Counted from the first letter of the stretch, positions 1 to 8,449 are shown. The stretch is DNA of 64,000 bases from Dechloromonas agitata is5 (GCF_000519045.1 NZ_KI912532.1:1302001-1366000), one strand, 5' to 3'. Notes: generated by a model not told the origin, from the sequence alone. Made by a program: numbers and translations.

Positions 1-90
1 CAGCTTGGCGCGGGCGGCGCGGATGCGCTCATGGCAGTCCTTGTCGGACAGGGCATTGAATGGGTCGAAGGCGATGGTGGCTGTCTGCAT
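1..90 (-). CDS. nadA: Quinolinate synthase, N-terminal fragment (cut by window edge)
   Basis: Thirty codons read leftward from an ATG at 88-90 and leave the window without a stop. The peptide begins MQTATIAFDPFNALSDKD and continues into ERIRAARAKL, which resembles the start of the longer NadA type. An AGGAAA ribosome site lies just upstream on the minus strand. NadA condenses iminoaspartate with dihydroxyacetone phosphate to quinolinate in NAD synthesis and carries a 4Fe-4S cluster; none of the cluster cysteines fall in this fragment. The identification rests on a short N-terminus, so it is provisional. Confidence 0.5.
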   Translation of the reverse strand, partial: MQTATIAFDPFNALSDKDCHERIRAARAKL

Positions 91-130
91 GCTGATTTCC
101 TGAGGCGGCCGCTATGGTGCGGCCGGCGAA

Positions 131-583
131 TTATCCCTGAATCCACGGCAGGCCGGCCTTGCGCCAGCCGCCGATGTTGCCGCGATGCCCGTTGGCATCC
201 TTGTCGCCCTCGAAGCCTTCGAGGACGTTGTAGCAGTTGTTGTAGCCGGCGGCCGCGGCGGCCGCAGCCGCCCCGATCGAGCGTACGCCGCTGCGACAGA
301 GGAACATGACCAGGGCTTCCGGATCGACCTGGCGCTTCAGTTCGGCCAGGAAGTTCGGGTTGCGCACCCCGCCCGGGTACTGGTTCCACTCGATCTCGAC
401 GGCATTCGGCACACGACCGACCCAGTCCCACTCGGCACGGGTGCGCACATCGACGAGCCGGGCGCTGGGCGCCAGGTGCAGCAGGTCGTAGGCTTCCTGC
501 GGCGTCAGTTCGCCCTGATAGGGGCGTTCGAGCGCCCGGCCGCGTTCGTGGGCGAGGTTGAGGAGGTCGGTTAACTTTCCCAT
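131..583 (-). CDS. Rhodanese-like domain protein
   Basis: A 150-residue single-domain rhodanese. The substrate-recognition motif LVDVRTRAEW is near residues 44-53, and the active-site loop LCRSGVRS carries the catalytic cysteine near residue 96, so sulfur transfer via a persulfide is plausible. There is no signal peptide, so it should be cytoplasmic. I start at the ATG at 583; an in-frame TTG three codons upstream is possible. An unusual run of eight alanines (AAAAAAAA) follows the active-site loop. It is divergent from the CDF transporter gene across 47 bases. The natural sulfur donor and acceptor cannot be told from sequence. Confidence 0.85.
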   Translation of the reverse strand: MGKLTDLLNLAHERGRALERPYQGELTPQEAYDLLHLAPSARLVDVRTRAEWDWVGRVPNAVEIEWNQYPGGVRNPNFLAELKRQVDPEALVMFLCRSGVRSIGAAAAAAAAGYNNCYNVLEGFEGDKDANGHRGNIGGWRKAGLPWIQG

Positions 584-611
584 GGTGTCCAACTGCTAGA
601 ATCGCAAGCCG

Positions 612-620
612 ATAGTATAG
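612..620. promoter_or_regulatory. Overlapping divergent -10-like sequences
   Basis: The block ATAGTATA reads TAGTAT on the plus strand, 12 bases before the CDF start, and TATACT on the minus strand, about 30 bases before the rhodanese start. One near-palindromic element may therefore serve two divergent promoters. No good -35 box was recognised on either side, so this is tentative. Confidence 0.3.
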
Positions 621-630
621 GGCAGAGCAC

Positions 631-1800
631 ATGGCAGACGGCGAGCAGCGCAACGGAACAGCAGCGGCGGAGCGCGCCGCCGAGGCACAAAAGGCGACCT
701 GGGTCAGCGTCGCCGTCAACCTGCTGATGACGGTCGCCCAGCTGGTCGTCGGCTGGCTGGCGCATTCGCAGTCGCTTGTCGCGCACGGCCTGCATTCCTT
801 CTCCGATCTGCTGTCGGATTTTCTGGTCATCTACGCCAGCCGGCAGAGTGCCCATCCGGCCGACGACGCCCACCCCTACGGCCATGCCCGCATGGAAACG
901 GCGGCGACGCTGGTGCTCGGCATTTCGCTGGCCCTGATCGGCGGCGGCATCCTGTGGGAATCGGGTATGCGCCTGCAGCACATCGAGGCCTTGCCGGTGG
1001 TCGAACTCTCCGCATTGTGGATTGCCATCGCCACGGTGATTTCCAAGGAGGGTCTGTATCGCTACCTGATCCGCGTCGCCGAGCGTCAGCGCTCGCAGCT
1101 GCTCACCGCCAACGCGCTGCATACCAGGGCCGATGCGGCGTCGGCCCTGGTCGTCGTGGTCGGCATCGGCGGCGCGCTGATGGGCTGGTCGTTTCTCGAC
1201 CTGCTGGCGGCGGCGCTGATGGGTTTCATGATCCTGCGCATGGGCGGCGAACTGGCCTGGGGGGCGATCAAGGAGCTGATCGACACCGGCCTGGACGAAG
1301 CGCAAGTCGCAGCCATCCGCCAGACCCTGCTCGAGACGCCCGGCGTGCGCGGCCTGCATGAACTGCGTACGCGGCGCATGGCGCACCAGGCGCTGGTCGA
1401 TACGCACATCCAGGTCGATTCGCGGATCAGTGTCACCGAGGGGCATCGCATCGCCGAATCGGCGCGGGCCCGGGTGCTCGGCGAGCATCCGGAGGTGCTC
1501 GACGTGCTGATCCATATCGATCCGGAAGACGAAGGAGATCCGGATCTGTACGTTTCCCGCTTGCCATCGCGCGATGTCCTGCTCGCCGAGTTGCGTCCGC
1601 TGCTGGCCGGCCTGCCGCCGCCGGAAAAGATCGTGCTGCATTACCTGAACGGCAAGGTCGAGGTCGAGGTCTTCCTCGGGCACGCCTTTTTCGAGAATGG
1701 CGAGGCCTTGAAGCGGGCCGAGCACGAGTTGGCAGAGCGTTTGAAAATGCATACCGTGGTGCGTTGCATTTCGCTGAACTGCATGATTGCACCAAGTTAG
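631..1800 (+). CDS. Cation diffusion facilitator family metal transporter
   Basis: A 389-residue inner-membrane CDF protein. Hydrophobic segments start near residue 24. The metal-site motif HSFSDLLSD lies near residues 55-63 and its partner HTRADAASA near 163-171. A cytoplasmic C-terminal domain (RTRRMAHQALVDTHIQVD) follows, as in FieF/ZitB-type exporters of Zn, Fe, Co or Cd by proton antiport. The last 90 or so residues extend beyond the usual ~300-residue FieF length, ending in a second small domain around LHYLNGKVEVEVFL. The metal is not predictable. Its stop codon lies inside a putative NtrC-binding site for glnA downstream. Confidence 0.85.
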   Translation: MADGEQRNGTAAAERAAEAQKATWVSVAVNLLMTVAQLVVGWLAHSQSLVAHGLHSFSDLLSDFLVIYASRQSAHPADDAHPYGHARMETAATLVLGISLALIGGGILWESGMRLQHIEALPVVELSALWIAIATVISKEGLYRYLIRVAERQRSQLLTANALHTRADAASALVVVVGIGGALMGWSFLDLLAAALMGFMILRMGGELAWGAIKELIDTGLDEAQVAAIRQTLLETPGVRGLHELRTRRMAHQALVDTHIQVDSRISVTEGHRIAESARARVLGEHPEVLDVLIHIDPEDEGDPDLYVSRLPSRDVLLAELRPLLAGLPPPEKIVLHYLNGKVEVEVFLGHAFFENGEALKRAEHELAERLKMHTVVRCISLNCMIAPS

Positions 1801-1803
1801 TGC
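1789..1803. promoter_or_regulatory. Putative NtrC-binding site 1 (distal enhancer of glnA)
   Basis: GCAC-N7-GTGC dyad matching the NtrC site pattern of enteric glnA. It covers the last codons and the TAG stop of the CDF gene. Its centre is 31 bases upstream of site 2, about three helical turns, on the same DNA face. Confidence 0.7.
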
Positions 1804-1819
1804 GCTATTTGGCTATTCG

Positions 1820-1834
1820 GCACAATATTGGTGC
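1820..1834. promoter_or_regulatory. Putative NtrC-binding site 2 (proximal enhancer of glnA)
   Basis: GCACAATATTGGTGC, again GCAC-N7-GTGC. It is centred about 98 bases before the start point predicted from the sigma-54 promoter. The paired layout resembles enteric glnAp2, where two NtrC sites sit near -140 and -108. Confidence 0.7.
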
Positions 1835-1897
1835 GTCGATACTTTGCTTATCGTGCTTATCTCGTTGTGGCAGAATGGAAAGAATGCCGCCTGGTCC

Positions 1898-1914
1898 TTG
1901 GCATGCTTTCTGCT
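1898..1914 (+). promoter_or_regulatory. Sigma-54 promoter of glnA
   Basis: TTGGCATGCTTTCTGCT carries the invariant GG (1900-1901) and GC (1912-1913) ten bases apart, close to the consensus TTGGCAC-N5-TTGCT. Transcription would begin near 1925, giving a leader of about 64 bases before the glnA ATG. Confidence 0.75.
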
Positions 1915-1988
1915 AATACTCCCGGGTCGTTATTGATTGATTGTGGCCGGACCGACCGGCACCTTGTTTTCTTAGGAGACTGATTCTT

Positions 1989-3404
1989 ATGGCAACCCCG
2001 CAAGACGTGATGAAGATGGTCAAGGAAAACGACGCCAAGTTCGTCGATTTCCGTTTCACCGACACCCGTGGCAAGGAACAGCACGTCACCGTGCCGGTTT
2101 CCGCCTTCGACGAAGACAAGTTCGAAAACGGCCACGCTTTCGATGGCTCCTCGATCGCCGGCTGGAAGGGCATCCAGGCTTCCGACATGCTGCTGATGCC
2201 GGATCCCGACACCGCCTATGTCGATCCGTTCTTCGACGAAACCACCGTCGTCCTGTCCTGTGACGTCGTCGATCCCGCCGACGGCCGTGGCTACGACCGC
2301 GACCCGCGCTCGATCGCCAAGCGCGCCGAGGCCTACCTGAAGTCCTCCGGCATCGGCGACACCGCCTACTTCGGTCCGGAACCCGAATTCTTCATCTTCG
2401 ACGGCGTCGAATGGAATGTCGACATGTCCGGCTGCGCCCTGAAGATCCACTCGGCCGAAGCCGCCTGGGGTTCGGGTGAGAAGAACGACGGCAGCGGCGC
2501 CACCGGCCACCGTCCGACCGTCAAGGGCGGCTACTTCCCGGTTCCGCCGGTCGACAGCCTGCACGACATCCGCTCCGCCATGGTGCTGACCCTGGAAGCC
2601 CTGGGCTGCCCGGTCGAAGTGCACCACCACGAAGTGGCCACCGCTGGTCAGTGCGAAATCGGCACCGTGTTCAACACCCTGGTCAAGCGCGCCGACCAGA
2701 CCCAGGTTCTCAAGTACGTGGTGCATAACGTTGCCCACCAGTACGGCAAGACCGCCACCTTTATGCCGAAGCCGATCGTCGGCGACAACGGCTCGGGCAT
2801 GCACGTCCACCAGTCGATCTGGAAGGACGGCAAGAACCTGTTCGCCGGTGACGGCTACGCCGGCCTGTCCGAACTGGCCCTCTACTACATCGGCGGCATC
2901 ATCAAGCACGCCAAGGCCCTGAACGCGATCACCAACCCGGGTACCAACTCCTACAAGCGTCTGGTCCCGCACTACGAAGCTCCGGTCAAGCTGGCCTACT
3001 CCGCCAAGAACCGTTCTGCCTCGATCCGCATCCCGTTCGTCGCCTCGACCAAGGCCCGTCGCATCGAAGCCCGCTTCCCGGATCCGATCGCCAACCCGTA
3101 CCTGTGCTTCGCCGCCCTGCTGATGGCTGGCCTGGACGGCATCCAGAACAAGATCCACCCGGGCGATCCGGCTTCCAAGAACCTGTACGACCTGCCGCCG
3201 GAAGAGGACGCACAGATCCCGACCGTCTGCGCTTCGCTGGAAGAAGCCCTGGCTGCGCTGGACAAGGATCGTGACTTCCTGACCAAGGGTGGCGTCTTCT
3301 CCAACGACTGGATCGATGCCTACCTGGCCCTGAAGATGGAAGAAGTGAACCGCGTTCGCATGACCACCCACCCGGTGGAATTCGATCTGTACTACAGCTG
3401 CTGA
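1989..3404 (+). CDS. glnA: Glutamine synthetase, type I
   Basis: A 471-residue GSI, the usual length, making glutamine from glutamate, ammonia and ATP as a cytoplasmic dodecamer. Seen directly: the [11 protein letters not shown] acidic motif, [10 protein letters not shown] with the metal-binding histidine, NRSASIRIP with the active-site arginine, and [10 protein letters not shown] whose Tyr400 is the expected adenylylation site. The ATG at 1989 has a clear GGAG ribosome site. Expression is predicted to be NtrC/sigma-54 controlled (sites at 1789-1914), and ntrB-ntrC lie about 17 kb downstream. The last five sense codons, LYYSC, form the left repeat of an integrated element, so the present stop codon was supplied by the element. 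Confidence 0.97.
   Translation: MATPQDVMKMVKENDAKFVDFRFTDTRGKEQHVTVPVSAFDEDKFENGHAFDGSSIAGWKGIQASDMLLMPDPDTAYVDPFFDETTVVLSCDVVDPADGRGYDRDPRSIAKRAEAYLKSSGIGDTAYFGPEPEFFIFDGVEWNVDMSGCALKIHSAEAAWGSGEKNDGSGATGHRPTVKGGYFPVPPVDSLHDIRSAMVLTLEALGCPVEVHHHEVATAGQCEIGTVFNTLVKRADQTQVLKYVVHNVAHQYGKTATFMPKPIVGDNGSGMHVHQSIWKDGKNLFAGDGYAGLSELALYYIGGIIKHAKALNAITNPGTNSYKRLVPHYEAPVKLAYSAKNRSASIRIPFVASTKARRIEARFPDPIANPYLCFAALLMAGLDGIQNKIHPGDPASKNLYDLPPEEDAQIPTVCASLEEALAALDKDRDFLTKGGVFSNDWIDAYLALKMEEVNRVRMTTHPVEFDLYYSC
3387..3401 (+). repeat. attL core repeat within glnA
   Basis: CTGTACTACAGCTGC encodes Leu-Tyr-Tyr-Ser-Cys, the glnA C-terminus, and recurs exactly at 15405-15419. The glnA stop TGA follows directly. 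Confidence 0.8.
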
Positions 3405-3451
3405 AAATTGAGTGGTTGTCAGTGCCTAGCAACGGTGCTGACAGGATCAAG

Positions 3452-3478
3452 AAAAGCCCGGTACTCCCGGGCTTTTTT
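3452..3478 (+). terminator. Rho-independent terminator after glnA
   Basis: Ten-base stem AAAAGCCCGG / CCGGGCTTTT around the loop TACTC, with a six-T tract. It lies inside the element, so transcription of glnA now ends on element-supplied sequence. Confidence 0.9.
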
Positions 3479-3523
3479 ATTACCTATGGTTTGCATTGGT
3501 TGTCGTTGCTGTGCATACTGAAT

Positions 3524-3572
3524 GGGTAGCCTGGCAGGTGCGGGCTACCCAACATTAGGTGAAAAGCTACCC
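3524..3572. repeat. Arm-type integrase site candidates near attL
   Basis: Three copies of one octamer: GGGTAGCC at 3524-3531, its inverse GGCTACCC at 3543-3550, and GCTACCC at 3566-3572. The same motif occurs near the right end, which suggests binding by the integrase N-terminal domain. Confidence 0.6.
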
Positions 3573-3639
3573 GCCGGCTCGTGTGATCCAGTCTCAGCAA
3601 TGAGTTCAGAGGCCAGCGGACTACCCGCGAGGGGGAAGC

Positions 3640-4908
3640 ATGGCAGGAATCACAGACAAGGAAGTCCGGAGCATCATCAGCAGGGCCAAGAGTGAAGGGC
3701 GAACGATCACCCAGGCTGATGGCACGGTGCCCGGCCTCACCATCGGCGCCTCGAAGACTGGCGCCGCCTCTTGGGTGCTGCGCTACTACGTCCATGGCAA
3801 GCGCAAGGAGGCAACCATCGGCCAGTACCCGACGTGGGGGATTGCCGATGCCAGGGAGAAGGCCAAGGAGCTGCGCCGGGCCGTCGATGATGGCGTGGAT
3901 GTGGCGCTTGAGAAACAGCGCCGCAAGCAGGAAGCGGCGACTGCAGTTACCGTGGATGAGCTGGCCAGGGCCTATTTTGTGAAGGCCGAGCAGGAGATGC
4001 ACCCGCACACCTACAAGCAACGTCGCAGCATTCATGACCGGTTCGTCTCTCCGGTCATCGGGCAATTCCGGGCGGACAGCGTCACGCCGGCGCAGATTGT
4101 CGGAGTGGTGAAGAAGAGCCTGGAGGGTGGGAAGACGCTGCCCACCATCACCTTGATCCACTGCAGCCAGATATTCGCCCATGCGGTGGGGAACGCCATC
4201 AGGGAATCGAATCCGTGCCGGGATCTGAAGCTGTCCGCCATCGTCGGCAAGCCGGATGCGCCGAAACAGCGTACGGCGCTCACAGCAATCGAGCTGGCCG
4301 CATTCCTGCCAGCGCTGGCGACGATCCCAAGGCAGTACGCCCTCGCTATCCGCCTGCTCCTGCTGACTGGCGTCCGAGTGGGAACCTTGACCGAGGCCGA
4401 GGTGGAGGAATTCGATCTCGATGCGGGCTTGTGGCGGGTGCCACACGGACGCCGGAAGAACCGGCGGCACACCACTGGGCCATTCGTGATTCCGCTTCCG
4501 CCGGCGGCCGTCGAGTGGGTGCGCGAATTGATCCTACTGGCCGACAACAGCGCCTTCCTACTGCCGGTGGAATCCCGGCGCCATAGCGACAAACGAAATC
4601 CACTCTCGAAGCGCACGACCATCGGCGATTGGCTGGATCGGATGGATGGCCGCGGGAAGGCTTGGCGGCGCATCACCCCGCACGATCTGCGATCGACATG
4701 CAAGAGCTGCCTGTCGGAGCTCCGGGTGGATTACGAGACGCGCCAGCGTTACCTCGATCATTCGCTGGAGGGGATGGATGCGATCTATGACAAGGCCGAT
4801 TACGTCGAGCACCGACGGGCGGCCGCCGACCTCTGGCTGTCTTTCCTGAACGACCTGGAGAGCGGCAAGGAGGGGGCGAAGGTTATCAAGCTGCCGAGCG
4901 CAGCCTGA
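3640..4908 (+). CDS. Tyrosine recombinase integrase (P4-like)
   Basis: A 422-residue integrase. The N-terminal DUF4102-like part includes the GASKTGAASWVLRYYVHGKR and ATIGQYPTWGIADAREKA motifs. The C-terminal catalytic domain shows Arg246 (TGVRVG), His348 and Arg351 (HDLRST), His374 (YLDHS) and nucleophile Tyr383 (AIYDKADY). A GGGGGAAG ribosome site precedes the ATG. It lies next to attL and reads away from glnA, the usual arrangement. It probably cuts within the LYYSC codons of glnA, inferred from the flanking repeats. All catalytic residues are present, so it looks functional. Confidence 0.93.
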   Translation: MAGITDKEVRSIISRAKSEGRTITQADGTVPGLTIGASKTGAASWVLRYYVHGKRKEATIGQYPTWGIADAREKAKELRRAVDDGVDVALEKQRRKQEAATAVTVDELARAYFVKAEQEMHPHTYKQRRSIHDRFVSPVIGQFRADSVTPAQIVGVVKKSLEGGKTLPTITLIHCSQIFAHAVGNAIRESNPCRDLKLSAIVGKPDAPKQRTALTAIELAAFLPALATIPRQYALAIRLLLLTGVRVGTLTEAEVEEFDLDAGLWRVPHGRRKNRRHTTGPFVIPLPPAAVEWVRELILLADNSAFLLPVESRRHSDKRNPLSKRTTIGDWLDRMDGRGKAWRRITPHDLRSTCKSCLSELRVDYETRQRYLDHSLEGMDAIYDKADYVEHRRAAADLWLSFLNDLESGKEGAKVIKLPSAA

Positions 4909-5009
4909 CGAGTTTGCTGTGCCTAGCCCGACGGGGCGAAAACCGGGAACCCTTGCCCGGCCGGCGCAGCAATCAAGATCACAAGGGCAAAGCGTGAAAG
5001 GGGCGCTTG

Positions 5010-5696
5010 ATGGAGGAATTCAATATCGATCCGCTGTGGCATTTGCACGATGAGCTGTCATTGCACCAGGCGGCTGCGTTGATCGCCGGGTATGACCCCG
5101 GCGTCGTAGAACGCTGCATGAGCGACACCAACCATGAGGAGCGGTTCTCCCGGCTGTATCCGGCCGAGTCGGCACTGATGAACGCGATCAGGGCCGGCAA
5201 GCTGAAAGCATCACTCCGGTTCGATGCTGAGCCGCGATTTGTTGCGGGTTTGGACAACCTGCGGGATCGAGCTCACTTCGAGGGTGAAGAGGTTCAACTG
5301 ATTGAACATGAGAACTTGGGCGAGCTCGTCATCACCAGGGAGCCGAATTGGGTTACCTCGTCGATCGCCCTGGAGGACCTGAAAGCCTGGCTGCTTTCCC
5401 GTGGTGCCCGGCCGGCCTTTTTCTTCCCCGAGAAGCAGGAATCGGCTGATTACCTTGATACCAGGAGCCCACGCTATGCGCCCAAGTTGGCTGCAGCCGT
5501 TCGGGCTTGGCAAGCTGTTACAGACCCCAATGGTAAGCATCCAAAGCAGGCGCTGTCGAAGTGGATCAGGGAGAATGCGGCAAAGTTTGGGCTTGCCGAT
5601 GAAGAGGGGAAGCCCAATGAAACGGGTGTAGAGGAAGTCGCCAAGGTGGCGAACTGGCAGCCAGGCGGCGGCGCACCTAAGACCCCGGGGGAATAA
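5010..5696 (+). CDS. Hypothetical mobile-element protein
   Basis: A 228-residue soluble protein of unknown function; the ATG at 5010 follows an AAAGGGG ribosome site. The first 30 residues (WHLHDELSLHQAAALIAGYDP) and the C-terminal block (YAPKLAAAVRAWQAV, then SKWIRENAAKFGLADE and a VANWQPGGGAPKTP tail) recall proteins I associate with integrase-flanking genes of proteobacterial islands and prophages, from memory only. No catalytic motif is visible. It lies between the integrase and the excisionase-like gene, so a role in element maintenance or control is possible but unproven. Confidence 0.7.
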   Translation: MEEFNIDPLWHLHDELSLHQAAALIAGYDPGVVERCMSDTNHEERFSRLYPAESALMNAIRAGKLKASLRFDAEPRFVAGLDNLRDRAHFEGEEVQLIEHENLGELVITREPNWVTSSIALEDLKAWLLSRGARPAFFFPEKQESADYLDTRSPRYAPKLAAAVRAWQAVTDPNGKHPKQALSKWIRENAAKFGLADEEGKPNETGVEEVAKVANWQPGGGAPKTPGE

Positions 5697-5749
5697 CCCA
5701 CCCACCCATAGGAGTCGCGCCAATACGGGCTTCACGGTTGGCGCTACTC

Positions 5750-5790
5750 GAAACCTACCCACCCCTTACCGGGGAAACCTACCCACCCCT
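5750..5790. repeat. Direct repeat, 17 bp, 24-bp period
   Basis: GAAACCTACCCACCCCT occurs at 5750-5766 and 5774-5790, and a related CCCACCCACCC block lies at 5698-5708. The minus strand is strongly G-rich. The 5697-5920 interval otherwise holds no gene. It could be an initiator-binding (iteron-like) or regulatory site of the element. Confidence 0.6.
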
Positions 5791-5920
5791 CCCCCACTTT
5801 TCTGGCATGGGTTTTCTGAACCCGCCCAGCTATTAAGCATGCAGTCATAATCTTCTAATCGATCCCATGCAGTTCCGAGCAATGGTTGCTGGAACGCCTC
5901 ACTGGTAGGAGTAGCCAAGC

Positions 5921-6112
5921 ATGGGCTTCGATAGATTCCGGAATCGCATGATTCCGCCGCAGAAATGCGCAGAAGAGCTTTCCGTCTCTGAATTCACCAT
6001 TCACCGCTGGATTCGCGAAAAGAAAATCCGGGCGGTGAAACTCTCCTCGCGTTGTACTCGGATTATTGGCGATAGCCTGGCTGAGTATCTTGAGACGGCA
6101 GCCAGGGCCTGA
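5921..6112 (+). CDS. Excisionase-type helix-turn-helix protein
   Basis: A 63-residue protein with a winged helix-turn-helix of the HTH_17/excisionase type: PPQKCAEELSVSEFTIHRWIREKKIRAVKL, followed by the wing and a C-terminal helix (GDSLAEYLETAA). Such proteins bind att-region DNA and direct excision, or act as small activators. AGGAG lies nine bases before the ATG. Size, position downstream of the integrase and fold fit Xis, but the function is inferred from fold and context. Confidence 0.75.
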   Translation: MGFDRFRNRMIPPQKCAEELSVSEFTIHRWIREKKIRAVKLSSRCTRIIGDSLAEYLETAARA

Positions 6113-6115
6113 GCG

Positions 6116-6274
6116 ATGGCGACCATGCGCACCCATCGCAATCGCCGCACCGGCCCGCTGTGGCCACGTGCTCACCGACTTGCCGCAGCCATTCCGCTGT
6201 TCCGCGGTCCCGACAAGCAGCAGATGATCCGCGCCTTTCTCATCACTGTGCGCCGGGCATTGCGGGAGGAGTGA
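6116..6274 (+). CDS. Small basic protein, unknown
   Basis: An open frame of 52 codons fills the gap between the excisionase-like gene and the next gene, starting three bases after the upstream TGA and ending one base before the next ATG. The product is arginine-rich (MRTHRNRRTGPLWPRAHRLA) with a C-terminal IRAFLITVRRALREE helix. A second in-frame ATG is at 6125. The tight packing fits a real gene, but there is no recognised family and the ribosome site is weak. Confidence 0.4.
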   Translation: MATMRTHRNRRTGPLWPRAHRLAAAIPLFRGPDKQQMIRAFLITVRRALREE

Positions 6275-6275
6275 T

Positions 6276-7052
6276 ATGTCGGTGCGAGTATTGGCCAGGG
6301 TATGGGATGGCTTCGACGGGGGAGGCTCGGACCTGTTGGCCCTTCTGGCGCTGGCGGACTGGAGCGATGACGAAGGGCGCTGCTTCCCGTCTATGTCAGC
6401 CATCGCCGCCAAGACGCGACTCTCGCGTTCGCAAGCCCAGCGCGTTGTCCATGGCCTGATCGACGGCGGCCACCTCCAAGTGGTCGGGAACGAGTTCGGG
6501 GGCGCACCGGGGGCGACACGTCAGTACCGCATCGTCCTTTCGAGCCTGAGTGGCCGCATGGGTGCTACCCCTACGGGCCGCATGGGTGCGACGGGTAGCG
6601 CGCATGCGACGGGTAGCGCCGATACACAAGACGGGTCGCATGGATGCGCAGAGACGGGCCGCATGGGTGCGACCCAAACCGTCAGTGAACCGTCATTAAC
6701 CGTCAAAGGGGGCGCGCAGGCGCGCTTGGCATCGTCTCGGCGATCGAGAAGCGAGGAAATCACCCTCGCCCAGTTCCTGGAGAACTGCAAGACATCAGGG
6801 GAGAAGGCCATCCCCGAGGACGACCCGGTCATGGAGTACGCCGAGAAGGTCGGCATCACCAACGAAATGCTGGCCGTTGCGTGGGCGGAATTCAAGGCCG
6901 CCTATCTGCCCACCAGCAAGCGCTACAAGGACTGGCGCCAAACCTTCCGGAATGCCGTCCGGCGCAACTGGTACAAGCTCTGGTTTCTGGCTGAGGGGCA
7001 GGTGGCGGCCTGGACCACGGCCGGCGAGCAGGCCAGGAGGGCGGCAGCATGA
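6276..7052 (+). CDS. Helix-turn-helix replication-type protein
   Basis: A 258-residue protein. The N-terminal 80 residues form a winged helix (CFPSMSAIAAKTRLSRSQAQRVVHGLIDGG), as in phage O-type and plasmid initiators. The middle, about residues 91-135, is a low-complexity linker with repeated GRMGAT units. The C-terminal domain ends FRNAVRRNWYKLW, typical of proteins that load DnaB-type helicases. The next gene is a DnaB-type helicase starting in a 4-base overlap. The probable role is origin recognition and helicase delivery for the element; this is inferred. Confidence 0.7.
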   Translation: MSVRVLARVWDGFDGGGSDLLALLALADWSDDEGRCFPSMSAIAAKTRLSRSQAQRVVHGLIDGGHLQVVGNEFGGAPGATRQYRIVLSSLSGRMGATPTGRMGATGSAHATGSADTQDGSHGCAETGRMGATQTVSEPSLTVKGGAQARLASSRRSRSEEITLAQFLENCKTSGEKAIPEDDPVMEYAEKVGITNEMLAVAWAEFKAAYLPTSKRYKDWRQTFRNAVRRNWYKLWFLAEGQVAAWTTAGEQARRAAA

Positions 7053-8449
7053 ACGCACCTCACGAACTGTACCTGCCGCCGCACTCGATCGAGGCCGAGC
7101 AATCCGTCATCGGCGGCCTGCTGCTCGACAACAACGCCTGGGAGCGGATCGCCGGCCTGGTGAGCGACGCCGATTTCTACCGGGACGAGCACCGGCGCAT
7201 TTTCCGCCACATCGCCACCATGCTCGACCGCGGGCAGCCTGCCGACGTGGTGACGGTGGCCGAGAGCCTGGACGACACCAACGAATCAGAGGCGACCGGC
7301 GGCCTGGCCTACCTCGGAGAACTGGCCGCCAACACCCCCAGCGCCGCCAACATCCGGCGCTATGCCGAAATCGTGCGAGAGCGCCGCATCCGGCGCGACG
7401 TGCTGGCCATGGGGCATCGGGTGACCGAACTGGCCGCGACCGCCGGCAGCGACACAGCCGAGCTTGTAGAGCAGGTCACCGGCTTGGCGATGGGCTTGGC
7501 CGACACCCGACACGCAGGCCGCGAGCCCATGGTGATCGACGACCTTCTGCCTGACGTCCTGGAGGCACTGGAGTCGCGCACTGAGAAGCGGGGGCAGGTT
7601 TCGGGGCTATCTACCGGCTTCCGGGATCTGGACCGGATGACCTGCGGCCTTCACCCCGGCGACCTCATCATCGTTGCCGGCCGCCCGAGCATGGGCAAAA
7701 CCACGATGGCCGTGAATGTCGCCGAGAACGTCGCCGTCGCCGGCGGCTGCGCATTCGTGGTCTCCCTGGAAATGGGCGCATCTCAGCTCGTGGAGCGCAG
7801 CATGGCCCGCTTCGGCAACATCAGCACCCAGGCGCTGCGATCTGGTGACCTGGATGACGAGGGATTCCGGCGCGTTTCGGATTCGCTGGCTCGGCTCTCC
7901 GGGAAGCGCCTGGTCATCGCCGACGATCCGACTCTGTCGCACGTCGCCCGCATCCGCCTTGCGGCGCGGAAGGTCCGGCAGCGCCACGGCGAGCTCGATC
8001 TGATCGTCATCGACTACCTGCAGCTGATGCGCGGCGAGGGCAGCACGCGGAACGAGGAACTGGGCAACATCACCCGCGCCCTGAAGCTGCTGGCGCGGGA
8101 GCAGGCCTGCCCGATCATCCTGCTGTCCCAGCTGTCCCGGAAGGTCGAGGAGCGGACCGACAAGCGACCGCTGATGTCCGACCTGCGCGACTCGGGAAGC
8201 ATCGAGCAGGATGCCGACGTCGTGCTGATGTGCTACCGCGACGACTACTACCGCCCGGACAGCCCTTTCAAGGGATTCGCCGAAATCCTGATCCGCAAGC
8301 AGCGCCTTGGCCCGCTGGGCGACGTGCGCCTCGTGTTCCAGGGCGAATTTTCCCGCTTCTGTGATGCCGACCAGCGCGAGTTTGCCGAGGCCGCGGCGCG
8401 GGCGGCGGAAGCACGGGCGGCGCGCTCTGTACGAAGGGGGTTCGAATGA
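7049..8449 (+). CDS. dnaB: Replicative DNA helicase, DnaB type (element-encoded)
   Basis: A 466-residue hexameric helicase. The N-terminal DnaB domain begins LPPHSIEAEQSVIGGLLLDN. The RecA-like motor has Walker A GRPSMGKTT from residue 211, Walker B LIVIDYLQLM, and the downstream LLSQLSRKVEER and RDSGSIEQDADV motifs. It is full length with all motor motifs, so active. It overlaps the upstream initiator-like gene by ATGA. No primase was found in the element, so it would depend on host DnaG. It is probably distinct from the chromosomal dnaB. Confidence 0.93.
   Translation: MNAPHELYLPPHSIEAEQSVIGGLLLDNNAWERIAGLVSDADFYRDEHRRIFRHIATMLDRGQPADVVTVAESLDDTNESEATGGLAYLGELAANTPSAANIRRYAEIVRERRIRRDVLAMGHRVTELAATAGSDTAELVEQVTGLAMGLADTRHAGREPMVIDDLLPDVLEALESRTEKRGQVSGLSTGFRDLDRMTCGLHPGDLIIVAGRPSMGKTTMAVNVAENVAVAGGCAFVVSLEMGASQLVERSMARFGNISTQALRSGDLDDEGFRRVSDSLARLSGKRLVIADDPTLSHVARIRLAARKVRQRHGELDLIVIDYLQLMRGEGSTRNEELGNITRALKLLAREQACPIILLSQLSRKVEERTDKRPLMSDLRDSGSIEQDADVVLMCYRDDYYRPDSPFKGFAEILIRKQRLGPLGDVRLVFQGEFSRFCDADQREFAEAAARAAEARAARSVRRGFE

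Noticed and set aside
1857-3371. Long open frame (504 codons) antisense to glnA
   Set aside because: It mirrors the codon structure of glnA in GC-rich DNA, has no ribosome site, and its protein shows no recognisable domain.
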